Positions 38,618 through 47,387 of a stretch of DNA of 64,000 bases are shown piece after piece. The notes under the pieces are model-generated. The model saw only the letters and a list, made by a program, of their open reading frames with translations, made no database searches and was not told where the DNA came from. A program made the position numbers and the translations under genes. The first letter of the stretch is position 1. Every line of letters starts with the position of its first letter. This stretch comes from Opitutaceae bacterium (GTDB lineage Bacteria > Verrucomicrobiota > Verrucomicrobiia > Opitutales > Opitutaceae). The stretch covers positions 1 through 64,000 of the forward strand of contig JAUSID010000217.1 of assembly GCA_030648295.1 (NCBI GenBank), given 5' to 3'.

Positions 38618-39643
38618 ATGAAATTCACCAACGTCTGCATCGAGTCGCTGGCGGTCGCGCTGCCGGAGGAAATCTGGACTTCCGCGCAGATCGAGGAACG
38701 GCTGCGTCCGCTCTACGATCGGCTGAAGTTGCCGGTCGGCCGGCTGGAGCTGATGACCGGCATTCGCGAACGGCGGATGTGGCCGGCGGGAACGAGACCG
38801 TCCGATGCGAGTGCAGCCGCCGGACGGGCAGTGCTGGCGAAGTCAGCGCTGACAGCCGGGCAGGTCGAGCTTTTCATCCACGCCGCGGTGAGCCGCGACA
38901 TGCTCGAGCCGGCGACCGCGTCGTTTGCGCACCGGAAGATCGGGCTTCCGGCAACCGCGCAAATCTTCGACGTGTCGAACGCGTGTCTCGGTTTTCTGAA
39001 TTCGCTGACCATCGCGGCGAGCATGATCGAGGCGGAACACATTGGTTGCGCGATGATCGTCGCGGGCGAAAACGGCCGGCCGCTGGTGGAGCAGACGCTG
39101 CGGACACTCAACGAGCGGCCACTGACGCGGAATGAGATCAAGCCGTACTTCGCGAACCTCACGATTGGATCGGGCGCCGTGGCCGCGATCGTCTGTCATA
39201 GTTCGCTCGTGTCGGGCCAGCCGCACCGGTTGCTCGGCGGCATGGCGCGGGCGGCGACGCAGCACAGTGAACTTTGCCAGGGCGACACGTATGGCGCGGA
39301 ATCGCTGGCGATGCAGACGGACTCCGAGGCGCTGTTGCTCGCGGGCGTGACGCTGGCGAAGGAAACGTGGCGCGACTTCACCGCCGAGCAGGGCGGCGAG
39401 TGCGCGCGTTTCATCTGTCACCAGGTCGGGAGTGCGCACCGGCGCAGACTCTACGAGACGCTCGGGCTGGATCTGGCGAAGGATTTTTCCACGTTTGAGA
39501 CGCTCGGCAACACGGGTTCGGTGGCGCTGCCGGCGACGCTCGCAGCCGCGGTGGATGCCGGTGCGGTGCGTCCGGGCGATCGCGTCGGGCTGCTCGGGAT
39601 CGGCAGCGGGTTGAACTGCCTGATGCTGGCGCTGGAATGGTAG
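38618..39643 (+). CDS. oleA: OleA-like ketoacyl thiolase (head-to-head condensation)
   Basis: OleA condenses two fatty acyl-CoA to a 2-alkyl-3-ketoacid, the first step to long-chain olefins or ketones. This 341-aa thiolase-fold protein matches the Xanthomonas enzyme in layout: catalytic Cys123 in NACLGF, the OleA-specific Glu97 in RDMLEPATAS (26 residues before Cys, as in Xanthomonas), His268 in ICHQVG and Asn298 in LGNTGS. The C-terminus LLGIGSGLNC also matches. I start at the ATG at 38618, which gives the known length; the open frame before it is repeat DNA. OleB follows. Confidence 0.88.
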   Translation: MKFTNVCIESLAVALPEEIWTSAQIEERLRPLYDRLKLPVGRLELMTGIRERRMWPAGTRPSDASAAAGRAVLAKSALTAGQVELFIHAAVSRDMLEPATASFAHRKIGLPATAQIFDVSNACLGFLNSLTIAASMIEAEHIGCAMIVAGENGRPLVEQTLRTLNERPLTRNEIKPYFANLTIGSGAVAAIVCHSSLVSGQPHRLLGGMARAATQHSELCQGDTYGAESLAMQTDSEALLLAGVTLAKETWRDFTAEQGGECARFICHQVGSAHRRRLYETLGLDLAKDFSTFETLGNTGSVALPATLAAAVDAGAVRPGDRVGLLGIGSGLNCLMLALEW

Positions 39644-39665
39644 GTTTTCGCTGCTGCGAAAACCT
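39642..39665. repeat. GGTTTTCGC hairpin, copy 3, overlapping the OleA stop codon
   Basis: AGGTTTTCGCTGCTGCGAAAAC and CT close a perfect stem; the TAG stop of OleA is 39641-39643, so the gene ends inside the repeat. It lacks a following T-run and so is not a classic terminator. Confidence 0.8.
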
Positions 39666-39811
39666 AGGTTTCAAGACATGTAGCTCCAGCTCGGAATCAA
39701 GATGAGACCAACAATTTGGATCGAAGTGCTACCGCTTGGCCCCAAGCGGTTGAAGCGCGTGGAGGTCACGGCGCTCCGCCACGAACCCACTCGGGTCGGG
39801 AGCAACTTGGA

Positions 39812-40714
39812 ATGAGCACGCTGGGAATTCCAGACTGGCTGGCGCGTCAATATCCATTCACGCCGCGGAGCTTCATCACGGCGCGTGGTGCGCGGATGAG
39901 CTATCTCGACGAAGGGCCTCGCACGGACGAGGCGGTGTTGATGGTGCACGGCAACCCCACGTGGTCGTTTTATTATCGCGAACTTATCCGCGAGCTGGCG
40001 CCGGGGATGCGGTGCGTCGTGCCCGATCATGTGGGCATGGGATTGTCGGAGAAGCCGGCGGAGTACGATTACACGCTCGCGACGCGGATCGCGGACCTCG
40101 AGGCGCTGGTTGCATCGCTGGGATTGAAGAAGGTGCACTTGGTCGTGCATGACTGGGGCGGTGCGATCGGAATGGGTTGGGCGGGGCGGCATTCCGGGCT
40201 GGTCGAGCGGATTGTAATTCTGAATACGGCGGCGTTCCGAGCGCCGTGGATCCCGGCGCGGATTGCAGTGTGCCGTGCGCCGATCATCGGGCCGCTGATC
40301 GTGCGCGGATTGAATGGATTCGCGCTGCCGGCGACGACGATGGCGATGCACAGGCGGGCGCTGACGGCGGAGGAAAAACGCGCGTATCTGTTTCCCTATG
40401 ACTCGTGGGCGAACCGGGTGGCGGTGAGCGCGTTCGTGCGCGACATCCCGCTGCGGCCGGCCGATCGCAGCTGGTCAACGCTGACGGCGGTCGAAGAGGG
40501 GCTGGCGCAGTTTCGGGAGCAACCGGCGCTGATCATCTGGGGCGGCCAGGATTTTTGTTTCAACGATCGGTTTCTCGGCCGCTGGCGTGAGATTTGGCCG
40601 AAGGCGCAGGTCGAGCGGATCGCGGATGCCGGTCACTACGTGCTGGAGGATGCGAAGGAAGAGGTGGTGCCGCGGGTGAGGGCGTTCTTGGAAGACGGCG
40701 TGGCGCGGCCGTAG
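39812..40714 (+). CDS. oleB: OleB-like alpha/beta hydrolase (haloalkane dehalogenase family)
   Basis: OleB decarboxylates the beta-lactone formed in olefin biosynthesis. This 300-aa protein has the alpha/beta hydrolase pattern MVHGNPTWSFYYR (oxyanion region, residues 44-56), the nucleophile aspartate Asp114 in VVHDWGG, and the histidine in DAGHYVLEDA near the end. It is transcribed after the OleA-like gene with a gap of 168 bp. The start at 39812 excludes repeat-like upstream codons. Without context one would call it haloalkane dehalogenase; the OleA neighbour makes OleB the better reading. Its 3' end overlaps the converging glucanotransferase gene by 79 bp. Confidence 0.85.
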   Translation: MSTLGIPDWLARQYPFTPRSFITARGARMSYLDEGPRTDEAVLMVHGNPTWSFYYRELIRELAPGMRCVVPDHVGMGLSEKPAEYDYTLATRIADLEALVASLGLKKVHLVVHDWGGAIGMGWAGRHSGLVERIVILNTAAFRAPWIPARIAVCRAPIIGPLIVRGLNGFALPATTMAMHRRALTAEEKRAYLFPYDSWANRVAVSAFVRDIPLRPADRSWSTLTAVEEGLAQFREQPALIIWGGQDFCFNDRFLGRWREIWPKAQVERIADAGHYVLEDAKEEVVPRVRAFLEDGVARP

Positions 40715-42258
40715 AGGGCGGCGAGGTCGCGCAGATACCCGGCGGAATTGTCGCGCAACGCGAGCAGTTGTTCGGGACGGTAGCGCCAGGACCAGTTGCC
40801 CTGTCCGATTCCCGGGGTGTTGAAACGCGCCTCGCTGCCGAGATTCAGCAGATCCTGGAGCGACACGACCGCGAGATTCGCCACCGAGGCATAGGCGGTC
40901 CGGATGAAATCCCACGCGACCTCCTGGCCACTGATTCGGAAATACCGGCGCACGTGATCGCGGATGGGCTCGCCGGCATGTGCATACCAGCCCTTGGTCG
41001 TGTCGTTATCGTGGGTTCCTGGATACACGACGCTGTTGGCCCGCTGGTTGTGGGGGAGGTAGAGGTTGTCGGCGGCGCCACCAAAGGCGAACTGGAGCAC
41101 GCTCATGCCCGGCAGCCCGGTGGCTTCGCGCAACGCGAACACCGCGGGAGTGAGATCGCCCAGGTCCTCGGCAATCAGCCTCGCGCCGGGCAGCGCGCGA
41201 CGGACGGTCTCGAAGAATTTCAGCCCGGGGCCGTGTTCCCATTTTCCGGTGCGAGCCGTGGGGGAACCGGCGGGAATCGACCAGTACGAATCGAAGCCGC
41301 GGAAATGATCGATCCGCACGACGTCGTAGAGCGCGAAGTTCGCGCGGAGCCGGCGCAGCCACCACGCGTAGCCCTCCGCCTCGTGCGCCGCCCAGTCGTA
41401 GAGCGGATTGCCCCAGAGCTGTCCGTCGGCGGAGAAATAATCCGGCGGCACGCCGGCGACGTGGGTTGGCCGGAGTGTCTGGCGATCCAGTTGAAACAGA
41501 CCGGGATTCGACCAGACATCCGCACTATCGAGCGCGGTAAAAATCGGTACATCGCCGATGATGGCGATGCCACGGCGCGACGCTTCCTTCCGCACCTGCG
41601 TCCACTGGCCGTAGAACAGATACTGGATGAACTCGTAGCCTTCGGCGCGCTGGGCCACGGCAGATCGGAGTGGCGATTTCTGGGCCGCCGAAAACGAGCG
41701 CGCGTCCGCCGGCCATTCCCACCAGGGCGCGCCCTTGAAATGATCCTTCAACGCGGAAAAAAAGCTGTAACGCGCGAGCCATTCCGCTTGCGAGGAGCGA
41801 AATGCCGCGAAGTCGCCGTAGGGCAACGGCCGCTTGGGATCACGGTGCCAGGCCGCGTGCGCCTTGAACAAGAGCGGAAGCTTCCGTTCGTAGAGCGCGC
41901 CGTAGTCGACGCGGTCGGCGCTGAGTGCGCGCAGCGGTGCGAGGTCGGCGTCGGTGAGCAACCCACTGCGAACGAGTGCCGCGGGATCAATCAGGTAGGG
42001 GTTGCCGGCGAACGACGAAAAGCATTGGTAGGGCGAATCGCCGTAGCCGGTGGGACCGAGCGGGCACAGTTGCCAGTAGCGAAGATCGGCCGCGGCGAGA
42101 AAGTCCAACAGCGCAATCGCGGACTCATCGAACGCACCGACGCCAAAAGGGCTGGGGAGGGCAGTCGGGTGCACCAACAGCCCCGCGGCGCGCTGGTTCA
42201 GCCAGTTGAAAAGAGTGCCGGAAGCGGGGCCGGATGCCGAAACGTTGGTGAGCTCCAT
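40636..42258 (-). CDS. malQ: 4-alpha-glucanotransferase (amylomaltase)
   Basis: GH77 enzyme that moves alpha-1,4-glucan segments in maltodextrin and glycogen metabolism, 540 aa. Family segments are LLVHPTALPSPFGVG, the GDVPIFTALDSADVW segment and the catalytic pair VRIDHFRGFDSYW (nucleophile Asp) and IAEDLG (acid/base Glu). The last about 20 residues (ALTRGTTSSFASSST) run antisense through the end of OleB and are not family sequence. Confidence 0.93.
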   Translation of the reverse strand: MELTNVSASGPASGTLFNWLNQRAAGLLVHPTALPSPFGVGAFDESAIALLDFLAAADLRYWQLCPLGPTGYGDSPYQCFSSFAGNPYLIDPAALVRSGLLTDADLAPLRALSADRVDYGALYERKLPLLFKAHAAWHRDPKRPLPYGDFAAFRSSQAEWLARYSFFSALKDHFKGAPWWEWPADARSFSAAQKSPLRSAVAQRAEGYEFIQYLFYGQWTQVRKEASRRGIAIIGDVPIFTALDSADVWSNPGLFQLDRQTLRPTHVAGVPPDYFSADGQLWGNPLYDWAAHEAEGYAWWLRRLRANFALYDVVRIDHFRGFDSYWSIPAGSPTARTGKWEHGPGLKFFETVRRALPGARLIAEDLGDLTPAVFALREATGLPGMSVLQFAFGGAADNLYLPHNQRANSVVYPGTHDNDTTKGWYAHAGEPIRDHVRRYFRISGQEVAWDFIRTAYASVANLAVVSLQDLLNLGSEARFNTPGIGQGNWSWRYRPEQLLALRDNSAGYLRDLAALYGRATPSSKNALTRGTTSSFASSST

Positions 42259-42730
42259 GATTCAGGCGACCCGATACGGTCGCACGGGCGAGACCATGGC
42301 ATCGTTTTGGCGCGAGTGGAAAGGAACATTCGCTCCTACGCCGGCCGCCGTGATTTTCTGGAGGGGCGGCGGGAGTTATTGCGGCGGGGAGAAGGAAAAA
42401 GAAATACGAGTTGGCTTTTGCAGCGCCGCGGAGCAAGGAGCAGGGAGAAGGGAGAAGGGAGCAGGAACAAACGGGCGCGAGGGTTTCCTGGGAGCGCGGG
42501 CGTCCCGCCCGCAATGATCCGATACCGGCAGGACGCCTGCGGCCGGAGAAAGGAGGATTCTACGGAGCGTCGTAACGCCGGGGCGGGCCAGCGGCCCGCG
42601 CTCCCGGGAGCAAACTTTATTGCGTCTCGTTATGCAGGGGCGGGCGAGGGCGCCCGCGCTCCCACGGAGGCAAATCCTATCGAAGTTCGTAACGCAGGGG
42701 CGGGCGAGGGCGCCCGCGCTCCCAGGGCGC
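42259..42730. other. Intergenic region with direct GGGCGGGCGAGGGCGCC repeats
   Basis: No gene seen in about 470 bp between malQ and the AraC-type gene. Holds an AAGGAGCAGGGAGAAGGGAG purine stretch (about 42431-42466) and four GC-rich repeat modules (42490-42723). Confidence 0.7.
42490..42723. repeat. GGGCGGGCGAGGGCGCCCGCGCTCCC direct repeats
   Basis: Three similar copies near 42579-42605, 42637-42663 and 42697-42723, spaced 58 and 60 bp, each a palindrome with CGCCCGCGCTCCC at its end and a GTAACGC or TATGCAG lead-in. An inverted related copy lies at 42490-42515 and another at 22217-22243. Confidence 0.8.
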
Positions 42731-43684
42731 CTACGCAGCGTGCGCGAGCGACGGATTCGTCGTCAGGCCGTGCAGTTTCTCGCGGTAGGCCGAAGGGGCC
42801 TCGCCGGCGATCCGGCGGAACACGCGGTTGAACTGCGACAGTGACTGGAAGCCGGCCTCGTAGGCCGCCTCGCTCACGCGCTTGTGGGGATTGAGCAGAA
42901 GTTGCTTCACGGCTTCGACCCGAACGCGGGCGACGTAATCCGTGAAGGTAAGTCCGGTGGATTTCCGGAAGAGCTTGCAGAAGTAGAATTCGCTCGTGTT
43001 GACCGCACGCGCGACCTGGACGAGCGAGAGTTCCTCGCCCATGTGCTCCGCGATATAGGCGCGGGCCTTGGCAATCACCGGCACCTCGGCGGTCGCTTCC
43101 TGGACCGCGAGCTGGTTGCTGCGCGCCGAAAGGTGCTGCGCAAAAATTGCGAGCAGCCGGACGATCGAGTCGTATTGTTTCTTCACGACAACGCGCGTGC
43201 TGAGATACGCGGTCTTGAGATCGGCGAGATCCACGCCGCTCTTGATGACTTCGGGCCGGCGGGAAGCCTGGGTGAATCGTTTCTCGGTCGGCGCGCGACC
43301 CATCACCTGGCCGGTGTGGAGGTAAGCCACGACGGTCTCGCCGACGCGGACCGGCACGACGGACTCCTGGAGGCCGGCGAAGCACTCGAGCGTCTGGGGC
43401 TCGACCGTGGCGGTGTCCTCGAGCTTGCGCTGGAGGGAGAGGCACGCGGCGCACGTCTTGTTGCGCGATGCCATCAGGGAGCAGAAGGGATTGGTATGCT
43501 TCGAGTCCTGCAACGCGGCCTGGAAAGTGCCGGCTGGCCGCATCTCGAGCGGCAGCCCGGTCGTTTCCTCGAAGGCCTTTTGATAATCGCGGAACAGTTC
43601 GGAGCGCTGCAGGTGCGAAACCATTTCGCGGGACCGTTGCGCGGTGTCTCCTTTGTGGGGAAGGTAGGACTCGGTGAGTTGCAT
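42731..43684 (-). CDS. AraC-family regulator with PocR sensory domain
   Basis: Transcription regulator, 317 aa. The N-terminal about 190 residues match the PocR ligand-binding domain: AALQDSKHTNPFCSLMA, then the C-rich CAACLS and the GLQESVVPVRVG segment. Two AraC helix-turn-helix motifs close it (SLVQVARAVNTSEFYFCKLF and VSEAAYEAGFQSLSQFNRVF). PocR domains sense small hydrocarbon derivatives such as propanediol in the known case. It diverges from the signalling operon; its target could be that operon or the neighbouring malQ. Confidence 0.9.
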   Translation of the reverse strand: MQLTESYLPHKGDTAQRSREMVSHLQRSELFRDYQKAFEETTGLPLEMRPAGTFQAALQDSKHTNPFCSLMASRNKTCAACLSLQRKLEDTATVEPQTLECFAGLQESVVPVRVGETVVAYLHTGQVMGRAPTEKRFTQASRRPEVIKSGVDLADLKTAYLSTRVVVKKQYDSIVRLLAIFAQHLSARSNQLAVQEATAEVPVIAKARAYIAEHMGEELSLVQVARAVNTSEFYFCKLFRKSTGLTFTDYVARVRVEAVKQLLLNPHKRVSEAAYEAGFQSLSQFNRVFRRIAGEAPSAYREKLHGLTTNPSLAHAA

Positions 43685-43792
43685 GACGCGCTGAAGATAA
43701 CAAGAAATGCGCAGCAGTGATATTGGAGCCGGCGCGCATTCTGGCTAAGGAAATTCCTTAGCGACGCCGGGGGCCGGCTTAGCCGCGAGGGG

Positions 43793-45508
43793 TTGGGCAA
43801 CGCGGAATCCGACATCCACCTTGCTCCTCTGGCAGGCCATGATACCAGTGCGCCAGCCGTGCCCACCACTGCTTATGAAACTCTGTCCCGGGAGGATCTG
43901 ATTGCCCGCCTCGCACAGCTCGAGCGCGCGGCCGAAGCCGCGACGCAGCCTTATCACGTCGCTCACAGTGAGCTGGGCCAACTCGATGCCATCCTTCGCA
44001 CGTCAAACGATGCCATCATCGGCCGGGACGTGGACGGCACGATTCGAACCTGGAATCGCGGCGCCGAGATGATGTTCGGCTACGCGGCGGACGAGGCGAT
44101 CGGCGAGCCGGCACGGATTCTGGTGCCGCCGGAGCGGGAGGGGGAGGAGGCCGCCATGATTCGTCGCGCCGCCAACGATGAAAACGTCGAACATGTCGAG
44201 ACCGTGCGCCGGCGGAAGGACGGGACGCTTATCGATGTGTCGGTGACCCTCGCGCCGATTCGCGACGCTGGCGGCCGGCTGACAGGCGTGTCCAAGGTCA
44301 TCCGCAACATCACCGCGCTGAAAAGCGCCGAGCGACGGTTCCAGGCGATGCTAAGCGAACTGCGCGACATCAAGGCGGCGCTCGATGAGCATTCGATCGT
44401 CGCCATCACGGACGGGCGCGGAAAAATCACGTACGTCAACGACAAGTTCTGCGCGATTTCGAAATACTCCCGCGAGGAGCTGCTCGGCCAGGATCACCGG
44501 ATCATCAACTCGGGGCACCATCCGAAGGAGTTCTTCCGCAACCTGTGGACGACGATTGCGAGCGGGCGGGTGTGGCACGGTGAAATTCTCAACCGGGCGA
44601 AGGACGGGTCCTTCTACTGGGTGGATACCACAATTTACCCACGGCTGAACGAATCCGGGCAGCCGGTGCAATACGTGGCCATCCGGACCGACATCACCAG
44701 GCGCAAGGCGGACGAGGAAAACCTGAAGGAGTTCGCGCACGAGGTGGCGGAGAAGAACAAGGAACTCGAGACGATCGTGTATTCAGTCTCCCACGACCTG
44801 CGATCGCCGCTCGTCAATGTGCAGGGATTCAGCAAGCAGCTGACGCGAGCCTGCGACAAAATCCGGACGGCAGCGGTCGCAGCGCCCAACGGACAGGTGG
44901 CGGTGACCGAGCTCAAGCAGCCGCTCGAGATCGCAATTCCGCAGGCACTGCGGTTCATCAACGCGGGCGTGGCCAAGATGGAAATGCTGCTTGCCGGGCT
45001 GCTGCGCTATTCACGGCTCGGCCGCGTGGCGTTGAACATCCGGCCACTGGATGCGAACGCGCTGCTGGCGGAAATCATCGCGGCGATGAAGTTCCAAATC
45101 GACGAGGCCAAGGCCGATGTTCGGATCGAGCGCCTGCCCGGCTGCCTCGGCGACAGCGCGCAGACGAACCAGGTTTTCGCCAACCTGCTGGACAACGCGT
45201 TGAAATACCGGGATGCGAAGCGGCCGCTGCGGGTGACCGTTAGCGGCCGGGTCGAAGCCCGGCAGTCGGTTTATGCCATTGCCGACAACGGAATTGGGAT
45301 CGCGGCGCACCACCAGGCGAAGGCGTTCGAGATTTTCCACCGGCTGAATCCGGAAGCGACGGCAGGCGAGGGGCTGGGTCTCACGATTGCGCAGCGCGTG
45401 CTCGAGCGGCAGAAAGGCCGGATATGGGTGGAAAGCGCGGAAAGCGTGGGCTCAACGTTTTTTGTTTCCCTGCCCACGACGGAATCGCAAGCTCGCGCTC
45501 CGGCATGA
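43793..45508 (+). CDS. Sensor histidine kinase with two PAS domains
   Basis: Soluble histidine kinase, 571 aa, no membrane segments. PAS 1 at about 62-180 ([23 protein letters not shown]), PAS 2 at about 190-310 ([16 protein letters not shown]), then the His box [17 protein letters not shown] box [13 protein letters not shown] and G boxes DNGIGI and GEGLGLTI. This HisKA type is that of phytochrome-like kinases that pass phosphate to small single-domain regulators, as encoded directly after. The start is a TTG at 43793; no ATG is in frame before the first PAS domain, so the real N-terminus is uncertain. Confidence 0.88.
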   Translation: MGNAESDIHLAPLAGHDTSAPAVPTTAYETLSREDLIARLAQLERAAEAATQPYHVAHSELGQLDAILRTSNDAIIGRDVDGTIRTWNRGAEMMFGYAADEAIGEPARILVPPEREGEEAAMIRRAANDENVEHVETVRRRKDGTLIDVSVTLAPIRDAGGRLTGVSKVIRNITALKSAERRFQAMLSELRDIKAALDEHSIVAITDGRGKITYVNDKFCAISKYSREELLGQDHRIINSGHHPKEFFRNLWTTIASGRVWHGEILNRAKDGSFYWVDTTIYPRLNESGQPVQYVAIRTDITRRKADEENLKEFAHEVAEKNKELETIVYSVSHDLRSPLVNVQGFSKQLTRACDKIRTAAVAAPNGQVAVTELKQPLEIAIPQALRFINAGVAKMEMLLAGLLRYSRLGRVALNIRPLDANALLAEIIAAMKFQIDEAKADVRIERLPGCLGDSAQTNQVFANLLDNALKYRDAKRPLRVTVSGRVEARQSVYAIADNGIGIAAHHQAKAFEIFHRLNPEATAGEGLGLTIAQRVLERQKGRIWVESAESVGSTFFVSLPTTESQARAPA

Positions 45509-45957
45509 AGAAACAGGCTCCTGCGATCTTGATTGTGGATGACGACGAAGGGCACGCCATCCTCGTGCGCGAGAACCTCGAGGCCGCGGGGCTGAGCAAC
45601 GAAATTGCGCACTTTCGCGACGGGCAGGCCGTCCTGGATTTTTTCTTTCAACCGGACGGGGCGCGAACGCGGCACGCCGGCGAGGTTTATCTGATCCTGC
45701 TCGATATCCGGATGCCCAAGGTCGACGGCATCGAAGTGCTGCGCCGGCTGAAGGGCGATGCCGAGTTGCACAAGATTCCGATCATCATGCTGACGACCAC
45801 CGATGATCAGCGGGAAGTCGACCGTTGCCACCAGCTGGGGTGCAACGTGTACATCCAGAAGCCGGTCGACTACGAAAAATTCGCGGAAGCGATCCGGCGG
45901 CTGGGGTTGTTCGTGACCCTGTTGCTGGTGCCGCCGGTGAGTGACGGTCGCACGTGA
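45505..45957 (+). CDS. Single-domain response regulator, Rcp1/CheY type
   Basis: 150 aa with the ATG at 45505 overlapping the kinase stop codon. Acidic pair DDDEGH near residue 12, phosphorylatable Asp in [15 protein letters not shown] and Lys in [12 protein letters not shown]. It has the long insertion typical of Rcp1-type regulators used by bacteriophytochrome-like kinases. Probably receives phosphate from the upstream kinase and has no output domain of its own. Confidence 0.92.
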   Translation: MKKQAPAILIVDDDEGHAILVRENLEAAGLSNEIAHFRDGQAVLDFFFQPDGARTRHAGEVYLILLDIRMPKVDGIEVLRRLKGDAELHKIPIIMLTTTDDQREVDRCHQLGCNVYIQKPVDYEKFAEAIRRLGLFVTLLLVPPVSDGRT

Positions 45958-47387
45958 CGGAGCCGGGCCCAGCCGCGACGATCCTGGTCGTCGATGACGA
46001 CGAAGGACTGGTGGTCCTGATGGCGGAGTCCCTGCGGGCCGAGGGATTCAACGTGGAAACGGCGAATTCCGGCTCCGCGGCGCTGGCGGCGCTCGAGCGG
46101 CATACGCCCGACTTGATGCTGCTCGATCTGAAGATGCAGGACGTCGGTGGGCAGGCTTTGGTCGAGCGCTTGAAACGTCATCATACGCCGGTGCCGTTCC
46201 TGGTCGTGACCGGACAAGGCGACGAGAAGGTGGCGGTCGAAGTGATGAAGCAGGGCGCGCTCGACTACGTGATGAAGGACACCGCGCTGATCGACCTCCT
46301 GCCGGGGGTCGTGCGGCGCGCCTTGGAGGCCATCGCCCGCGATCGCGAATTGACGCTGACGCAGGAGAGCCTGCGGGAGAGCGAATCGCGGTTCGCCGCC
46401 GCCGTGCGCGCCACGAACGATGGCGTGTGGGAATGGCTGATACCGGAGCACCGGGTGTATTTTTCCGCGCGCTGGAAGGCGATTCTGGGGTTCGAGCCGG
46501 AGGAGGGTCCGGCCACGGTCGAACAATGGCGGGCACTCGTGCACCCCGAGGATCTGGAACGGCGCGACAACGCCTTCCGCGAATTCCTGGCGGGCAGCGG
46601 GACCATTTTCAGCCTCGAAAACCGGCTGCGGCACAAGAACGGTTCGTACCGCTGGCTGCATGCGCGCGCGGTGCTCGAGCGCGGCCGCAAGGGCGAGCCG
46701 CTGCGAATGACGGGCGCGGCCGCGGATGTCACGGAGCGCAAGCAGCTCGAGAAGGAAATCCTGAGCATCAGCGATCGCGAGCAACGTCGAATCGGGCAGG
46801 ACTTGCACGACGGACTCGGTCAGCAGCTCACCGCGACCGAGTTCATGGCGGAATCGCTCAAGGCGGACCTCGTCAACCTGAAGGACACGCGGCCGGACCT
46901 GCTGGCGCAAATCACGCGCATGGGCGGATTTCTTCGGGAAGCGATCACGCAGACACGGGCGCTCGCCCACGGGCTGACGGCTTTCATGCTCGATGCGTCG
47001 GGGCTGCACGCGGCGGTGGCGGAACTGGTGCAGCGGACCAACGCGCTCGGCCGGTTGCGCTGCCGGTTTGTGTGCCGCGAGCCGGTGCTGCTCCAGGACA
47101 GCGAGACCGCCGGCCACGTTTACCGGATCGCGCAGGAGGCGGTCGCGAACGCGGTCCGACATGCGGCGGCAACCGAGATCGTGGTCACGCTCACGGCGCG
47201 CGGGGGACACGTGGTGTTGAAGATCACCGACAACGGCAAAGGGATGCCGGAGGCGAAGAAGCACGGCAGCGGGATCGGGCTGCAAGTGATGCACCACCGT
47301 GCGAATGCGATTGGGGCGGAGTTGACGATCGAGTCGAAACGAGACAAGGGCGTGACCGTGATTTGCCGGCTGCGGCGCAACCCATGA
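45954..47387 (+). CDS. Receiver-PAS histidine kinase (hybrid, NarX-like kinase core)
   Basis: 477 aa: a receiver domain (about 9-122, DDDEG and LLDLKMQDVG), one PAS domain (about 140-265, ATNDGVWEWL), then a HisKA_3 dimerisation domain with the His box SDREQRRIGQDLHDGLGQQL and an ATPase domain ending DNGKGMPEAKKHGSGIGL. Starts at a GTG that overlaps the previous stop codon by 4 bp. It is thus a kinase that can also be controlled by phosphorylation, and it precedes the LuxR-type regulator it presumably phosphorylates. Confidence 0.9.
   Translation: MTEPGPAATILVVDDDEGLVVLMAESLRAEGFNVETANSGSAALAALERHTPDLMLLDLKMQDVGGQALVERLKRHHTPVPFLVVTGQGDEKVAVEVMKQGALDYVMKDTALIDLLPGVVRRALEAIARDRELTLTQESLRESESRFAAAVRATNDGVWEWLIPEHRVYFSARWKAILGFEPEEGPATVEQWRALVHPEDLERRDNAFREFLAGSGTIFSLENRLRHKNGSYRWLHARAVLERGRKGEPLRMTGAAADVTERKQLEKEILSISDREQRRIGQDLHDGLGQQLTATEFMAESLKADLVNLKDTRPDLLAQITRMGGFLREAITQTRALAHGLTAFMLDASGLHAAVAELVQRTNALGRLRCRFVCREPVLLQDSETAGHVYRIAQEAVANAVRHAAATEIVVTLTARGGHVVLKITDNGKGMPEAKKHGSGIGLQVMHHRANAIGAELTIESKRDKGVTVICRLRRNP

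Noticed and set aside
39716-40714. Haloalkane dehalogenase
   Set aside because: The fold and aspartate nucleophile agree, but the position after an OleA-like gene makes OleB the better reading; the two families are close relatives.
42490-42723. CRISPR array
   Set aside because: Only three copies spaced about 60 bp, the sequence between them is itself partly similar, and the same module is scattered elsewhere.
40594-42831. 745-codon plus-strand frame over malQ
   Set aside because: Antisense to malQ, which carries the glucanotransferase motifs on the minus strand.
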